Source: Ruegeria marina (GTDB lineage Bacteria > Pseudomonadota > Alphaproteobacteria > Rhodobacterales > Rhodobacteraceae). Taken from it: a stretch of DNA of 64,000 nt. Below, piece by piece: positions 1 through 9,561 of this stretch (positions within the stretch are counted from its first letter, which is position 1; every line of letters begins with the position of its first letter). The notes beneath the pieces are model-generated. The model made no database searches. It saw nothing but the letters and a program-made list of their open reading frames with translations, and was not told the origin of the DNA. The DNA lies in contig NZ_FMZV01000007.1 of the NCBI RefSeq assembly GCF_900101475.1, forward strand, positions 62,001-126,000, written 5' to 3'. The translations under genes and the position numbers were made by a program.

Positions 1-1
1 A

Positions 2-121
2 CTCACCCAGGGGCCGGTCGGGTTGATGACCCGGCCCGACCATCCCGAAACCCCGGTCCGGCAACTCTTTGCGCTGGCGGTGACCAACGTTTTGGCAGGA
101 AAATCGTCACACATGACCTAA
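2..121 (+). CDS. C-terminal end of an unidentified protein (partial, cut by window start)
   Basis: An open frame enters from the left edge and ends at TAA 119-121 (39 codons visible). The tail reads GPVGLMTRPDHPETPVRQLF, which resembles the last strand and helix of a LysR-type effector domain (typically PVGL-x-R-x-D-x-P-x-S/T-P). That is a resemblance, not an identification. Its stop lies inside the FNR-like site that precedes the nos operon. Confidence 0.35.
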   Translation, partial: LTQGPVGLMTRPDHPETPVRQLFALAVTNVLAGKSSHMT

Positions 122-126
122 GTCAA
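113..126. promoter_or_regulatory. FNR/NNR-type binding site upstream of the nos operon
   Basis: ATGACCTAAGTCAA is an inverted repeat with a 4-base spacer. It matches the Crp/Fnr-family denitrification consensus TTGAC-N4-GTCAA at every fixed position but the first. It is centred about 70 bases before the first start codon of the operon (189), which would place it near -41.5 of a promoter with a short leader. Control of nos by FNR, NNR or DNR proteins is established in relatives; the use of this site is inferred. Confidence 0.6.
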
Positions 127-188
127 GTCTATGTGCCGCCCCGGCTTCTAGAACTCGGAACAACCATAAACCCCGAGTCGGAGCCCCC

Positions 189-617
189 ATGTCCTGTCGG
201 CGCAAAATAGAAAACCTGCCCCACCGCGCCTTGCGCGCGCTGGCTGGTTGCGCCGCGATCCTGCTCCTGCTGCTGCAAATGGTGGCACCGCAACTGGCGC
301 AGGCCGGGCAGGGCAACTGGATCGAGATCTGTTCCGACGGCGGCGCGGTCTGGGTGCAGGTCACCGAGGGCGAAACCCCCGACCCGAACGCGCCCTGTCC
401 CCGGTGCGCTGACTGCGCGCTCTGCGCCTTGACCGCTGAAGCCCCGGTGCCCGACCTGTCCGGATGGGTCCCGTTCGTAGCGCTACAAAACGGTCAATCG
501 CCCCTGCGACGCCAGTACAAAACGGTCAATTCACCCCGTCTAAGGCCAGAAACCCGCGGTCCCCCGTGCGCGTATCCGGCGTCCATCCAAAATATCGGAG
601 AAGCGCCATGCTCCTGA
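189..617 (+). CDS. Small exported Cys-rich protein at the head of the nos operon (DUF2946-like)
   Basis: 142 aa. A hydrophobic stretch at about 17-38 ending AQA is a signal peptide or membrane anchor. A paired-cysteine segment CPRCADCALC (about 70-79) could bind metal. Short proteins of this build (DUF2946-like) occur next to copper genes, so a role in copper supply to NosZ is plausible but unproven. GGAG lies 6 bases before the ATG. The last 10 bases overlap the nosR start at 608, suggesting coupled translation. The 3' part carries a 15-base direct repeat (484-498 and 516-530), so its C-terminus may be altered. Confidence 0.6.
   Translation: MSCRRKIENLPHRALRALAGCAAILLLLLQMVAPQLAQAGQGNWIEICSDGGAVWVQVTEGETPDPNAPCPRCADCALCALTAEAPVPDLSGWVPFVALQNGQSPLRRQYKTVNSPRLRPETRGPPCAYPASIQNIGEAPCS
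484..530 (+). repeat. 15-base direct repeat just upstream of nosR
   Basis: TACAAAACGGTCAAT occurs at 484-498 and again at 516-530, 32 bases apart start to start. Because 32 is not a multiple of three the two copies are read in different frames of the small ORF. It could be a small tandem duplication or a pair of direct binding sites. Confidence 0.7.
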
Positions 618-2785
618 AACGCGCAGCTGAATTCCTGTTGGTCCTTACACTGTCCTGCTTGCTGGCTGTCACCGCCCGCGCCGACAGCCTGGCCAGTTTC
701 CTTCCCGAAATTTCCCCGGCCGATCTCGCCCCCGGCGCCGATGCTTTCGGTCCGGTCCGCGAAGATGTGATGGTGGCCCCCGTGCTCAAGGCCGGCGAAC
801 CCGTCGCCTGGGCCTTTCTGACCTCTGATTTTGTCGGCACGACCGGCTATTCGGGCAAGCCCATTCACGTGGTCGCCGCCATCGACGCGGATGCCGTCCT
901 GACCGGCGTCAAGCTGGTGGCGCACTCGGAACCCATTGTTCTGATTGGCATCCCCAATTCGAAAATGGTCGCACTCACCGAAGGCTACAAGGGGCTCGAC
1001 CTCAAGCGCGAGGCCGAGACCGGCGGCGAGGGGCATGATCTCGACATCATCTCGGGCGCCACGGTCACCATCATGGTGATCGACGACAGCCTCGTGCGCG
1101 CGGGTCTCAAGGTGGCGCGTGCGCTGGGTCTGGGCGGTTTGTCGCCCGCCGCCCCCGTAGGCCCCCGCCGCGAGATCGACATGACCCAGACCGGCAGCAG
1201 CGACTGGACCACGCTGTCGGGCGACGGCTCGATCCGCCGGATGACGCTGGACGTGGGCCAGATCAACGCCGCCTTCGAGGCAACTGGCGATGCCCGCGCC
1301 ATCAAACGCCCCGAAACCGGCGCGCCCGAAGACACGTTCATCGACATGAACCTGGCCCTCGTGTCAGTTCCCGAGATCGGCCGGACCCTGCTGGGCGAGG
1401 CGGAATATGAAAATCTTGTCAATTGGTTGGAGCCGGGCGAACACGCCATCCTCGTGCTTGGGCGCGGGACCTACAGCTTCAAGGGATCGGGCTATGTGCG
1501 CGGCGGAATCTTCGACCGGATCCAGCTGATCCAGGGCGACCGCTCGGTCCGCTTCTTCGACCGCCAGCAACGCCGGCTGGGTGCGGTTGCGGCGCCCGAC
1601 GCCCCCGCCTTTACCGAGCTCGACATCTTCAAGATCCCCGCCGATGCCGAATTCGACCCGGCCGCCCCCTTCCGCCTGCAACTGTTGGTACAGCGGGCGG
1701 TGGGCGCGGTGGAAAAGAGCTTCCTCACCTTCGATCTGGGCTACCGCCTGCCGGAACGCTTCCTGCTGCCTGCCGTTGCCCCTGCCGTTGTCGAGGACGC
1801 CACCGGCGAGGCTGCCGCCAAGGCCGCGCTGTGGCAGCGGATCTGGAAGGATCGCACCACGGAAATCGCCATCCTCTGCGCAATGCTACTGATCCTGACC
1901 GCGACTTTCTTCTTCCAGTTCCAGGCCACGATGAACGCCCGCGTGTTCTACTGGTTCCGCGTCGCCTATCTGTCCGCCACGCTGTTCTTCATCGGCTGGT
2001 ACGCCAATGCACAGCTGAGTGTCGTCAACCTGATGGCGCTTGCCGGCAGCCTGCGCACGGGCTTCACCTGGGATGCCTTTCTGCTCGACCCGCTGGTGTT
2101 CATCCAGTGGTTCGCGGTGGCCGCCGCGCTGATCTTCTGGGGCCGGGGCGCCTATTGCGGCTGGCTCTGCCCGTTCGGTGCGCTTCAGGAACTGACCAAC
2201 AAAATCGCCCGAGCCCTGCGCCTGCCGCAATGGAGCCTGCCCTGGGGGCTGAACGAACGCCTCTGGCCGGTGAAATACATGATCTTCCTCGGTCTTTTCG
2301 GGATCAGCTTTGTCTCGATCCCGCTGGCCGAAACCTATGCCGAGATCGAGCCCTTCAAGACCGCGATCATCCTGAAATTCATGCGCGACTGGCCTTTCGT
2401 GGTGTTTGCGCTGCTTCTGCTGCTGATCGGCCTCTTCATCGAACGGTTCTATTGCCGCTACCTCTGCCCGCTGGGCGCGGCATTGGCGATCCCGGCCCGC
2501 ATCCGCATGTTCGACTGGCTGCGCCGCTACAAGGACTGCGGCAACCCCTGCCAGACCTGCGCCAACGAATGCCCGGTTCAGGCGATCCACCCCACGGGCG
2601 AGATCAACCCGAACGAATGCATCACCTGCCTGCATTGCCAGGTGCTCTACCAGTCCGAGACCAAATGCCCCGTCGTCATCCGCCAGTTGAAGCGGCGGGC
2701 GCGGACCGGGTCGGTCGACCCGAAACTCAATCTCGGACACCCACCGGCGAACCATCCAAACGCCAAACCGCAAGAAGTTTCCTGA
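608..2785 (+). CDS. nosR: NosR, nitrous oxide reduction flavo-iron-sulfur membrane protein
   Basis: 725 aa, normal for NosR, which supplies electrons to NosZ from the quinol pool and is needed for nos expression and activity. It has a signal peptide (1-25) and a periplasmic FMN-binding domain with the flavinylation motif SGAT near 149-152. Several membrane helices start near 419. Two CxxxCP motifs, CGWLCPFG (about 517) and CRYLCPLG (about 616), are present. A ferredoxin-like cluster region [13 protein letters not shown]...CITCLHC lies at about 644-680. The ATG at 608 was chosen over an in-frame start at 464 because the signal peptide begins there. nosZ follows 14 bases later. Confidence 0.96.
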   Translation: MLLKRAAEFLLVLTLSCLLAVTARADSLASFLPEISPADLAPGADAFGPVREDVMVAPVLKAGEPVAWAFLTSDFVGTTGYSGKPIHVVAAIDADAVLTGVKLVAHSEPIVLIGIPNSKMVALTEGYKGLDLKREAETGGEGHDLDIISGATVTIMVIDDSLVRAGLKVARALGLGGLSPAAPVGPRREIDMTQTGSSDWTTLSGDGSIRRMTLDVGQINAAFEATGDARAIKRPETGAPEDTFIDMNLALVSVPEIGRTLLGEAEYENLVNWLEPGEHAILVLGRGTYSFKGSGYVRGGIFDRIQLIQGDRSVRFFDRQQRRLGAVAAPDAPAFTELDIFKIPADAEFDPAAPFRLQLLVQRAVGAVEKSFLTFDLGYRLPERFLLPAVAPAVVEDATGEAAAKAALWQRIWKDRTTEIAILCAMLLILTATFFFQFQATMNARVFYWFRVAYLSATLFFIGWYANAQLSVVNLMALAGSLRTGFTWDAFLLDPLVFIQWFAVAAALIFWGRGAYCGWLCPFGALQELTNKIARALRLPQWSLPWGLNERLWPVKYMIFLGLFGISFVSIPLAETYAEIEPFKTAIILKFMRDWPFVVFALLLLLIGLFIERFYCRYLCPLGAALAIPARIRMFDWLRRYKDCGNPCQTCANECPVQAIHPTGEINPNECITCLHCQVLYQSETKCPVVIRQLKRRARTGSVDPKLNLGHPPANHPNAKPQEVS

Positions 2786-2799
2786 AAGGAGGAACGATC

Positions 2800-4707
2800 A
2801 TGTCGGACCACGATAAGAACCTGAGCGTTACCCGCCGCGGCCTGTTGGGCGCGACTGCCACCGGGGCCGTTCTCGCCAGCACCGGCCTGGGTGCCACGCT
2901 GATGACCGCGCGCGAGGCATCCGCCGCCGCCAAGGTCAACCTCGAACCCGGCGAGCTGGATGAATATTACGGCTTCTGGTCCTCGGGCCAGACCGGCGAG
3001 CTGCGCATCCTGGGCATCCCGTCCATGCGCGAGCTGATGCGGGTGCCGGTGTTCAACCGCTGCTCGGCCACCGGCTGGGGCCAGACCAACGAAAGCCTCA
3101 AGATCCTGACCGAGGGCCTGACCGAGGACACCAAACGCTACCTCGCCGCCAACGGCAAGGTCACCTATGACAACGGCGACCTGCACCACCCGCACATGTC
3201 GTTCACCGACGGCACCTATGACGGCCGCTACCTGTTCATGAACGACAAGGCCAACACCCGCGTCGCTCGCGTGCGCTGCGACGTGATGAAATGCGACAAG
3301 ATCATCGAGATCCCCAACGCGCATGACATCCACGGCCTGCGCCCGCAGAAATACCCGCGCACCGGCTATGTCTTTGCCAACGGCGAGCACGAGGCGCCTC
3401 TGGTCAACGATGGCCAGATCCTCGACGATCCGTCGCAATACGTGAACATCTTCACCGCCATCGACGGTGACAGCATGGAAATCGCCTGGCAGGTGATCGT
3501 GTCGGGCAACCTCGACAACACTGATTGCGACTATCAGGGCAAATACGCCTTCTCGACCTCGTACAACTCCGAAATGGGCATGAACCTGGCCGAGATGACC
3601 GAGAACGAGCTGGACCACGTGGTCGTCTTCAACCTCAAGGAAATCGAGGCCGGCATCGCCGCGGGCGACTACCAGGAGCTGAACGGCGTCAAGGTCGTGG
3701 ACGGGCGCAAGGGCTCGGGCAAGAACTACACCCGCTACATCCCGATCCCCAACAGCCCGCATGGCTGCAACGCCGCACCCGACAGGCGGCACATCATGAT
3801 CAACGGCAAGCTCAGCCCGACCGTGTCGGTGATCGACGTCGAGAAGGTGGACGCGCTGTTTTCCGACAACGCCGATCCGCGCTCGGCCATCGTGGCCGAA
3901 CCGCAGCTGGGCCTCGGGCCGCTCCACACCGCCTTCGACAACAAGGGCAACGCCTATACCACGCTGTTCCTCGACAGCCAGGTGGTGAAGTGGAACATCG
4001 CAAAGGCGATCGAGGCCTATGCCGGCGCCGATGTCGACCCGATCCTCGACAAGGTCGATGTGCAGTACCAGCCGGGCCACAACTCGACCTCGATGGGTGA
4101 AACCGCCGAGGCCGACGGCAAGTGGCTGATCTCGATGAACAAGTTCTCGAAGGACAGGTTCCTGAACGTTGGCCCCTTGAAGCCCGAGAACGAGCAGCTG
4201 ATCGACATTTCCGGCGACAAGATGAAAGTGGTGCACGACGGGCCGACCTTTGCCGAGCCGCACGATTCGATCATCGTGCACAGGTCCAAGGTGAACCCGC
4301 TCAGCGTCTGGAACCGGCAGGATCCGATGTGGGCCGAGGCCCGCAAGCAGGCCGAGGCCGATGGCGTCGATCTGGACGACTGGCAGGACACGATCATCCG
4401 TGACGGCAACAAGGTGCGGGTCTACATGTCCAGCCAGGCGCCGCAGTTCAGCATCGAGAAGTTCACGGTGAAACAGGGCGACGAGGTGACGATCTTTGTC
4501 ACCAACCTGGACGACGTGGACGATGTGACCCACGGCCTCTGCATGGCGAATTTCGGCATCGCCATGGAAGTGGGGCCGCAGGCCACCGCCTCGGTCACCT
4601 TCATTGCCGACCGTCCGGGCGTGCACTGGTACTATTGCCAGTGGTTCTGCCACGCGTTGCACATGGAAATGCGCGGCCGGATGCTTGTAGAACCCAGAGG
4701 AGCATGA
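2800..4707 (+). CDS. nosZ: NosZ, nitrous oxide reductase (clade I, Tat-exported)
   Basis: 635 aa. Reduces N2O to N2 in the periplasm. The N-terminal TRRGLLG motif (11-17) is a twin-arginine signal, the clade I hallmark. CuZ-ligand histidine motifs are intact: DLHHPHMSF (about 127), HDIHGL (about 175), [21 protein letters not shown] and AEPHDS. The C-terminal cupredoxin domain has the CuA motif [12 protein letters not shown] near 613-624. A strong ribosome-binding site AAAGGAGGAA precedes the ATG. No truncation is visible, so the enzyme should be functional. Confidence 0.98.
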   Translation: MSDHDKNLSVTRRGLLGATATGAVLASTGLGATLMTAREASAAAKVNLEPGELDEYYGFWSSGQTGELRILGIPSMRELMRVPVFNRCSATGWGQTNESLKILTEGLTEDTKRYLAANGKVTYDNGDLHHPHMSFTDGTYDGRYLFMNDKANTRVARVRCDVMKCDKIIEIPNAHDIHGLRPQKYPRTGYVFANGEHEAPLVNDGQILDDPSQYVNIFTAIDGDSMEIAWQVIVSGNLDNTDCDYQGKYAFSTSYNSEMGMNLAEMTENELDHVVVFNLKEIEAGIAAGDYQELNGVKVVDGRKGSGKNYTRYIPIPNSPHGCNAAPDRRHIMINGKLSPTVSVIDVEKVDALFSDNADPRSAIVAEPQLGLGPLHTAFDNKGNAYTTLFLDSQVVKWNIAKAIEAYAGADVDPILDKVDVQYQPGHNSTSMGETAEADGKWLISMNKFSKDRFLNVGPLKPENEQLIDISGDKMKVVHDGPTFAEPHDSIIVHRSKVNPLSVWNRQDPMWAEARKQAEADGVDLDDWQDTIIRDGNKVRVYMSSQAPQFSIEKFTVKQGDEVTIFVTNLDDVDDVTHGLCMANFGIAMEVGPQATASVTFIADRPGVHWYYCQWFCHALHMEMRGRMLVEPRGA

Positions 4708-4710
4708 CCC

Positions 4711-5967
4711 ATGCGCTGGCCCCTGCTGATACCGCTCCTGTTCGCGACGCCCCTGTGGGCGGCGGATTGGGACGTGCCCAACCGGGCGGGGGCCATCGCC
4801 GCGACCCTGGCCCGGGCGGCGGATGGCGACACCCTCCGCTTGGCGCCCGGCAGCTATGCCGAGACACTGGTGCTGGACCGGCCCGTCACGATCGACGGGC
4901 TGGGACAGGCCACAATCGACGGGCAGGGTGCGGGCAGCGTGATCACCGTGACCGGCCCGGATGTCATCCTGCGCGGGCTCACCGTGATCGGCTCGGGCTC
5001 GGACCATGACGGGATCGACAGCGGCATCAAGCTGACCAAGACCGCCCGTGCGCCTGTAGTCGAAGACAACGTGCTGATCGGCAACCTTTACGGGGTCGAT
5101 ATTCATGGCGCCAGGGATGCCCTTGTCAAGGGCAACCGGATCGAGGGCCGCACGGACCGCCACATGAATGCGCGCGGCAACGGTGTCTATGTCTGGAACG
5201 CGCCAGGTTCGGTGGTCGAGGGCAACGATATCCAGTACGGCCGCGACGGGATCTTCGTGAATTCCTCGCGCCGCAATGTTTTCCGCGACAACCTGTTCCG
5301 AGACCTGCGCTTTGCGGTCCACTACATGTACGCCGACAATTCCGAGGTTTCGGGCAATGTCTCGATCGGCAACGACCTGGGTTATGCGGTGATGTTCACC
5401 AGCCGGGTCAAGGTGCTGAACAATGTCTCGGTCGGCGACCGCGAACACGGGGTCATGCTGAACTATGCCAATGACAGCGTGATCTCGGGCAATGTGGTGA
5501 AGGGGGCAAAGGAGAAATGCACCTTCCTCTACAATGCCAACAAGAACGACTTCACCGACAACTGGTTCGAAGGCTGCGGCATCGGCATCCATTTCACCGC
5601 CGGGTCCGAACGCAACCGGATCGTCGGCAACGCCTTTGTCGGCAACCGGACCCAGGTGAAATACGTGTCGACCCGCTGGGTCGAATGGTCCGAGGACGGG
5701 CGCGGCAACTACTGGTCCGATTTTGCCGCCTATGATGTCAACGGCGACGGCATCGCCGACGCCCCCTATCGCCCCAACGACAGTATGGACCATGTGCTGT
5801 GGACCCAACCCGCAGCCAAGCTGTTGCTCGGCTCCCCCGCCGTGCAGCTGGTGCGCTGGTCGCAATCCGCCTTCCCGGCACTGCTGCCGGGCGGCGTGAT
5901 CGACAGCCACCCCCTGATCAAAGCCCCCAAACCCCCAGCAATGAAAAAGGTGCCTCATGACGGATAA
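4711..5967 (+). CDS. nosD: NosD, periplasmic copper-site maturation protein
   Basis: 418 aa with a signal peptide (MRWPLLIPLLFATPLWA, cleaved near 17). It is followed by right-handed beta-helix (CASH/parallel beta-helix) repeats, seen as recurrent G-N-V/x-D-N patterns. NosD works with the NosFY transporter in assembly of the CuZ centre of NosZ. It starts three bases after the nosZ stop and its 3' end overlaps nosF by 11 bases, so it is in the same operon. Confidence 0.95.
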   Translation: MRWPLLIPLLFATPLWAADWDVPNRAGAIAATLARAADGDTLRLAPGSYAETLVLDRPVTIDGLGQATIDGQGAGSVITVTGPDVILRGLTVIGSGSDHDGIDSGIKLTKTARAPVVEDNVLIGNLYGVDIHGARDALVKGNRIEGRTDRHMNARGNGVYVWNAPGSVVEGNDIQYGRDGIFVNSSRRNVFRDNLFRDLRFAVHYMYADNSEVSGNVSIGNDLGYAVMFTSRVKVLNNVSVGDREHGVMLNYANDSVISGNVVKGAKEKCTFLYNANKNDFTDNWFEGCGIGIHFTAGSERNRIVGNAFVGNRTQVKYVSTRWVEWSEDGRGNYWSDFAAYDVNGDGIADAPYRPNDSMDHVLWTQPAAKLLLGSPAVQLVRWSQSAFPALLPGGVIDSHPLIKAPKPPAMKKVPHDG

Positions 5968-6850
5968 GGCCCTGACCATCGAAACCCTCAGCAAGGACCG
6001 CGGGTTGACCCGCGTTCTCAACGATGTCTCGCTGCATCTTGCCCCTGGCGAGCGTGTGGCGCTTCTCGGCCACAACGGCGCCGGCAAGTCGACCCTGATC
6101 AAGGCCATTCTCGGCCTGACCCGGGTCGACAGCGGCACGATCCGCATCGGCGATGCGGCCCCCGGCAGCGCCCGGGCCCGCCGCGATACCGCCTATCTGC
6201 CCGAAGCAGTCTCGTTCCATCCGGCCCTGACCGGGCGCGAACAACTGACGCTCTTTGCCCGCCTGTCCGGTGAACGCCCCGACATCCCGGCGCTGCTCGA
6301 TCGTGTCGGCCTGGCCGACGCCCTGGACCGTCGCATTGGCACCTATTCCAAGGGGATGCGCCAGCGGCTTGGCCTTGCGCAGGTGCTGCTGGGCAAACCC
6401 CGCGTCGCCCTGCTGGACGAGCCCACCTCGGGCCTCGACCCGATCTCGCGGCAGGATCTCTATGCCATCATCGACGAGCTGGCGGGGCAGGGGGTGGCGG
6501 TGCTGATCGCCAGTCACGCCCTGACCGAGGTCGAAGCCCGCACCGACCGCATCGCCATCCTGCGCAAGGGGGTGAAGGTGGCCGATGACACGCTGGCCAA
6601 TCTGTCTGCGCTGGCCGGCCTGCCGATCCGCATGCGGGTGCGCGCGACCGAAAACGCCGATGCGCTCGCGGCCCGGCTGGGTGGCAACCGCGTCAACGGC
6701 GCCTCCGTCGAACTGCTCTGTTCACCGACCGACAAGATGGAGGCGCTGCGCCGCATCGCCGCCATGGGCGAGGCGGTGGCCGATCTGGAAATGACCCCGC
6801 CCAAGCTGGAAGACCTCTATCGCCACTATGCAAGGGAGACCGTGCAATGA
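5957..6850 (+). CDS. nosF: NosF, ABC transporter ATPase for NosZ maturation
   Basis: 297 aa. Walker A GHNGAGKST at 38-46, signature YSKGMRQRL near 130 and Walker B VALLDEPTSGLD near 150-161 are intact. The C-terminal extension is typical of NosF. It energises the NosFY complex that works with NosD on the CuZ site. It overlaps nosD at its start and nosY at its end. Confidence 0.96.
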   Translation: MTDKALTIETLSKDRGLTRVLNDVSLHLAPGERVALLGHNGAGKSTLIKAILGLTRVDSGTIRIGDAAPGSARARRDTAYLPEAVSFHPALTGREQLTLFARLSGERPDIPALLDRVGLADALDRRIGTYSKGMRQRLGLAQVLLGKPRVALLDEPTSGLDPISRQDLYAIIDELAGQGVAVLIASHALTEVEARTDRIAILRKGVKVADDTLANLSALAGLPIRMRVRATENADALAARLGGNRVNGASVELLCSPTDKMEALRRIAAMGEAVADLEMTPPKLEDLYRHYARETVQ

Positions 6851-7668
6851 CCCGTTTTCTTGCCATCACCCGCGCCGAAATGCTGGTCCTGCGCCGCAAC
6901 CGCTGGCTTCTGGTCGCGACGCTGATCATGGTGCTCTTCGCGCTGGCGCTGACCTTCGCCGGCAGCGCGCCCACGGGTACGCTGGGCGTCGACATGCTGA
7001 CCATCTCGGTTGCCTCGATGACGACGCTCAGCGTCTATCTGGCGCCTCTGCTGGCCCTGATGATCGCTTTTGACGCCATCGCGGGCGAAGTCGACCGGGG
7101 CAGCCTTGCGTTGCTCCTGTCCTATCCCTCGGGGCGGGGCGAGATCCTGTTGGGCAAATTCACTGCGCATCTGGCCGCGCTTGCCTTTGCCATGACTGTC
7201 GGGTTCGGGACCGCCGGCGCGGTGGCCGCCTGGTTCGGCGGGGCAGGCGCCGAAAGCCTGATGGCGCTGCTGCGTCTCATCCTGACCTCGATCCTGCTGG
7301 GCGCCGTGTTCCTGGCGCTTGGATACCTGTTGTCGGCCCTGGCACGGGGCGCCACGGCGGCAGCGGGTTTGTCGGCCGGGCTCTGGCTCGTCTTTGTCGT
7401 CCTCTATGACCTGGGGCTGTTGGGGGCCGTGGTCATGGATCAGGGCGGCACCTTCACCCGATCCGTCTTCCCTTGGGTGATGGTGGCCAACCCGGCCGAC
7501 GCATTCCGTCTGTGGAACATCGCCGCCACCGAAGGGGTCGCCATGGCCTCGGGCATGACCGGCGCGGCGCAGGCCCTGCCGGTCTGGGCGGCGCCCGCAT
7601 CGCTGCTGGTCTGGCCCGTTCTGGGCTTGATCCTGGCCCGCGCCGCGTTCCGGAGGGTCGAACCATGA
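6847..7668 (+). CDS. nosY: NosY, ABC transporter permease for NosZ maturation
   Basis: 273 aa with about six hydrophobic helices, matching ABC-2-type NosY. Its ATG overlaps the nosF stop (ATGA-type arrangement) and its TGA overlaps the nosL ATG at 7665. It is the membrane partner of NosF in transferring a sulfur species or similar component used with NosD and NosL in building the copper-sulfide cluster. Confidence 0.95.
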   Translation: MTRFLAITRAEMLVLRRNRWLLVATLIMVLFALALTFAGSAPTGTLGVDMLTISVASMTTLSVYLAPLLALMIAFDAIAGEVDRGSLALLLSYPSGRGEILLGKFTAHLAALAFAMTVGFGTAGAVAAWFGGAGAESLMALLRLILTSILLGAVFLALGYLLSALARGATAAAGLSAGLWLVFVVLYDLGLLGAVVMDQGGTFTRSVFPWVMVANPADAFRLWNIAATEGVAMASGMTGAAQALPVWAAPASLLVWPVLGLILARAAFRRVEP

Positions 7669-8183
7669 AACGTCTTGCCCTCATTGCCCTTGTGGCCCTT
7701 GCCGCCTGCAAGGAAGAAAAGGCGGCCATCGCGCCGGAACCGGTCGCGTTGACCGAGGCCGCCCTGAGCTATTTCTGCCAGATGAACGTCGCCGAGCATG
7801 GTGGTCCCAAGGGCCAGATCCATCTCCAGGGGTACCCGGCCCCGATCTTTTTCGCCCAGGTGCGTGATCTGGTGACTTATCTGAAAAGCCCCGAACGCGA
7901 AGCCGAGATCACTGCCGTCTATGTCAGCGACATGGGCGCGGCGGTCAGCTGGGCAGAACCCGGCACAACGAACTGGATCGCTGCGGACAAGGCGGTTTTC
8001 GTGGTCGGTGCAGGCGTGGCCGGCGGCATGGGCGCGCCCGAAGTCGTCCCCTTTGGCGATCCGTCGGCGGCTGACCGCTTCATTACGCGTTATGGCGGGC
8101 GGGCCTTGCAGCTCGACGCCATTCCCGATGCCGAGGTTCTGGGACCGGTCGACCTGAACCAGCCGCTGCAAAACCCGGCATGA
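7665..8183 (+). CDS. nosL: NosL, copper-binding lipoprotein
   Basis: 172 aa. A lipoprotein signal MKRLALIALVALAAC places the lipidated Cys at residue 15. The FCQMNVAEHGGPKGQI segment contains the C-x-M-type copper-binding motif of NosL, and the fold continues to the expected length. NosL delivers Cu(I) to apo-NosZ in the periplasm. A longer in-frame reading upstream (from 7473) lies inside nosY and lacks the lipobox, so it was rejected. Confidence 0.94.
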   Translation: MKRLALIALVALAACKEEKAAIAPEPVALTEAALSYFCQMNVAEHGGPKGQIHLQGYPAPIFFAQVRDLVTYLKSPEREAEITAVYVSDMGAAVSWAEPGTTNWIAADKAVFVVGAGVAGGMGAPEVVPFGDPSAADRFITRYGGRALQLDAIPDAEVLGPVDLNQPLQNPA

Positions 8184-8224
8184 GCAAGCAAAGACCAACC
8201 TCAACCAAGAAGGAGACAGAGATA

Positions 8225-8599
8225 ATGAAAGCCGGACTGATCCTGACCGCGCTTGCCGCCGCGCTGGCCGTGCCTGCGCTGGCCGATGGCGATGCAGCCA
8301 AGGGCGAAAAGGTGTTCAACAAGTGCAAGGCCTGCCACGCGGTGGGCGAGGGTGCCGCAAACAAGGTAGGGCCGCAGCTGAATGGCATCGTCGGCGCCCC
8401 CGCAGGCCAGGTCGACGGGTTCAAGTATTCAGACGCCCTGACCGAAGCCGCCGCCGGCGGGCTGGTCTGGGATGAGGAGAACCTGGCCGCCTTTCTCGCC
8501 AAGCCCAAGGATTTCATGAAGGGCACCAAGATGACCTTTGCCGGTCTCCGGAAGGAAGACGAGATCGAGAACGTGATTTCCTATCTGCAAGGGTTCTGA
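8225..8599 (+). CDS. Class I cytochrome c (c550/c2-type), likely periplasmic electron carrier
   Basis: 124 aa. Signal peptide 1-20 (cleavage after ALA). Haem motif CKACH at 34-38 and methionine ligand in KGTKMTFAG (Met103) fit a soluble monohaem cytochrome c2/c550. It follows nosL by 41 bases with a good AAGGAG-type site, and no nosX is seen. The likely role is donating electrons to NosZ or to other periplasmic reductases. The ATG at 8225 is preferred over 8180 because the signal peptide starts there. Confidence 0.9.
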   Translation: MKAGLILTALAAALAVPALADGDAAKGEKVFNKCKACHAVGEGAANKVGPQLNGIVGAPAGQVDGFKYSDALTEAAAGGLVWDEENLAAFLAKPKDFMKGTKMTFAGLRKEDEIENVISYLQGF

Positions 8600-8609
8600 T
8601 CTGCCGACG

Positions 8610-8633
8610 GCGCGGCAGGGAAACCTGCCGCGC
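8610..8633. terminator. Stem-loop between the nos operon and the XRE-cupin gene
   Basis: GCGCGGCAGG and CCTGCCGCGC form a perfect 10-bp GC-rich stem with a GAAA loop. It sits 10 bases after the cytochrome c stop and just before the convergent regulator's stop. No T-run follows, so it could act as a bidirectional transcription barrier or RNA-end stabiliser. Confidence 0.6.
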
Positions 8634-8636
8634 GCG

Positions 8637-9251
8637 TCAGCCATCCAGCGAAACCCACAGCACCCGAGCGTCTTCGGCGCTGGTCGAGACGCACCCGTGG
8701 CCCATGCCGCTGTCGTAATAGACGCTGTCGCCTGCCTTCATCTGCAAGGGGCGGTAGTGTTCGGTATAAAGCGTCACCTCGCCGCTGAGCACGAACATGA
8801 ACTCCTCGCCCCGGTGGCGCACCCAGGTGTCGAACTCGCTGACGTCGCGGGCCTTGATCGTACTGATATAGGGCAGCATGCGCTTGCTGGTCAGTTCGGT
8901 GCACAGCAGCTCGTGATCGTAGGTGCGGGTTTCCTGGTGTTCGCCCTGGCCCTTGCGGGTGAAATCGCGGCGGCCGGAAATGTCGCTCTTGCCCGATTGC
9001 ACGAAGAGCTGCGGCGTTTCCAGGTCCAGCGCCTGCATCAGGCGGCGGATGATGTCGAAACTGGCCCGTGTCTGGTTGTTTTCGATCTTCGAGAGGGTCG
9101 ATCGGCCGATTGCGGCGGCCCGCGCCACCTCTTCCAGCGTCATGCCCTTGTCCTTACGGGCATCGCGAATCATCCGGCCAAGCGTTTCGCCATCGGGTGC
9201 TTCCAACCCTTCGGCGCTCATCCCCTCGTCTTCTGTCAGAACCGGTTCCAT
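8637..9251 (-). CDS. XRE-family transcriptional regulator with C-terminal cupin domain
   Basis: 204 aa. An N-terminal helix-turn-helix (about 25-80; MTLEEVARAAAIGRSTLSKI) is joined to a cupin effector domain (about 130-200; RGEEFMFVLSGEVTLY and a DSVYYDSGMGHGC metal-box-like segment). HTH-cupin regulators often sense small amine or amino acid ligands. It is divergent from gcvTHP, and a TCCTATAGGA palindrome lies in the gap, so it may control gcv and itself. An internal Met11 (MSAEG) is an alternative start. Confidence 0.88.
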   Translation of the reverse strand: MEPVLTEDEGMSAEGLEAPDGETLGRMIRDARKDKGMTLEEVARAAAIGRSTLSKIENNQTRASFDIIRRLMQALDLETPQLFVQSGKSDISGRRDFTRKGQGEHQETRTYDHELLCTELTSKRMLPYISTIKARDVSEFDTWVRHRGEEFMFVLSGEVTLYTEHYRPLQMKAGDSVYYDSGMGHGCVSTSAEDARVLWVSLDG

Positions 9252-9561
9252 GCGCGCATCCCTTGGTTTTGTCGGAAAGTCCGGGTTTGATCATAGCGTG
9301 TTCCCATTTTCCTGATCAATTCTTTTGTTGCCAATAAGGGAAAAGTTTCCTATAGGAGAAAAATGATTGTGCGCCATGGAATACAGTCCGTGCGCGCCGC
9401 GACATTCAAGGGGTAAGCTGTGGAAGCGTCAGTTACGGCTCCGATCGGCAGAAATGGTCACCAGGACCCATCCTGTGACCCGCACGCCGGGCTGACCTCG
9501 ACACCGACCTGCTGTCCAGCCAGCGCATGGTCATGACCTAAGATCAAGGACGAACCAGATC
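9252..9561. other. Intergenic region between the XRE-cupin gene and gcvT
   Basis: 310 bases without a convincing gene. It holds the TCCTATAGGA palindrome (9348-9357) and a weak AAGGA ribosome-binding site before gcvT. I looked for the paired-aptamer glycine riboswitch common before gcv genes and saw no conserved core. Confidence 0.6.
9346..9361. promoter_or_regulatory. Candidate operator for the XRE-cupin regulator
   Basis: TTTCCTATAGGAGAAA has a perfect 10-base palindromic core TCCTATAGGA (9348-9357). An adjacent GGAAAAGTTTCC-like repeat lies immediately upstream. TTTCC-TATA-GGAAA-like boxes are typical of short HTH regulators. Its place between the regulator and gcvT suggests control of either promoter; this is an inference. 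Confidence 0.45.

Noticed and set aside
2647-6147. 1166-codon open frame on the minus strand
   Set aside because: It is the antisense shadow of nosZ and nosD in a high-GC genome; the sense genes are certain.
9533-9547. Second FNR-like site ATGACCTAAGATCAA near gcvT
   Set aside because: It resembles the nos site but has a 5-base spacer instead of 4 and overlaps the ribosome-binding region.
9252-9561. Glycine riboswitch before gcvT
   Set aside because: The conserved tandem aptamer core and pairing were not found by eye; a covariance-model search would settle it.
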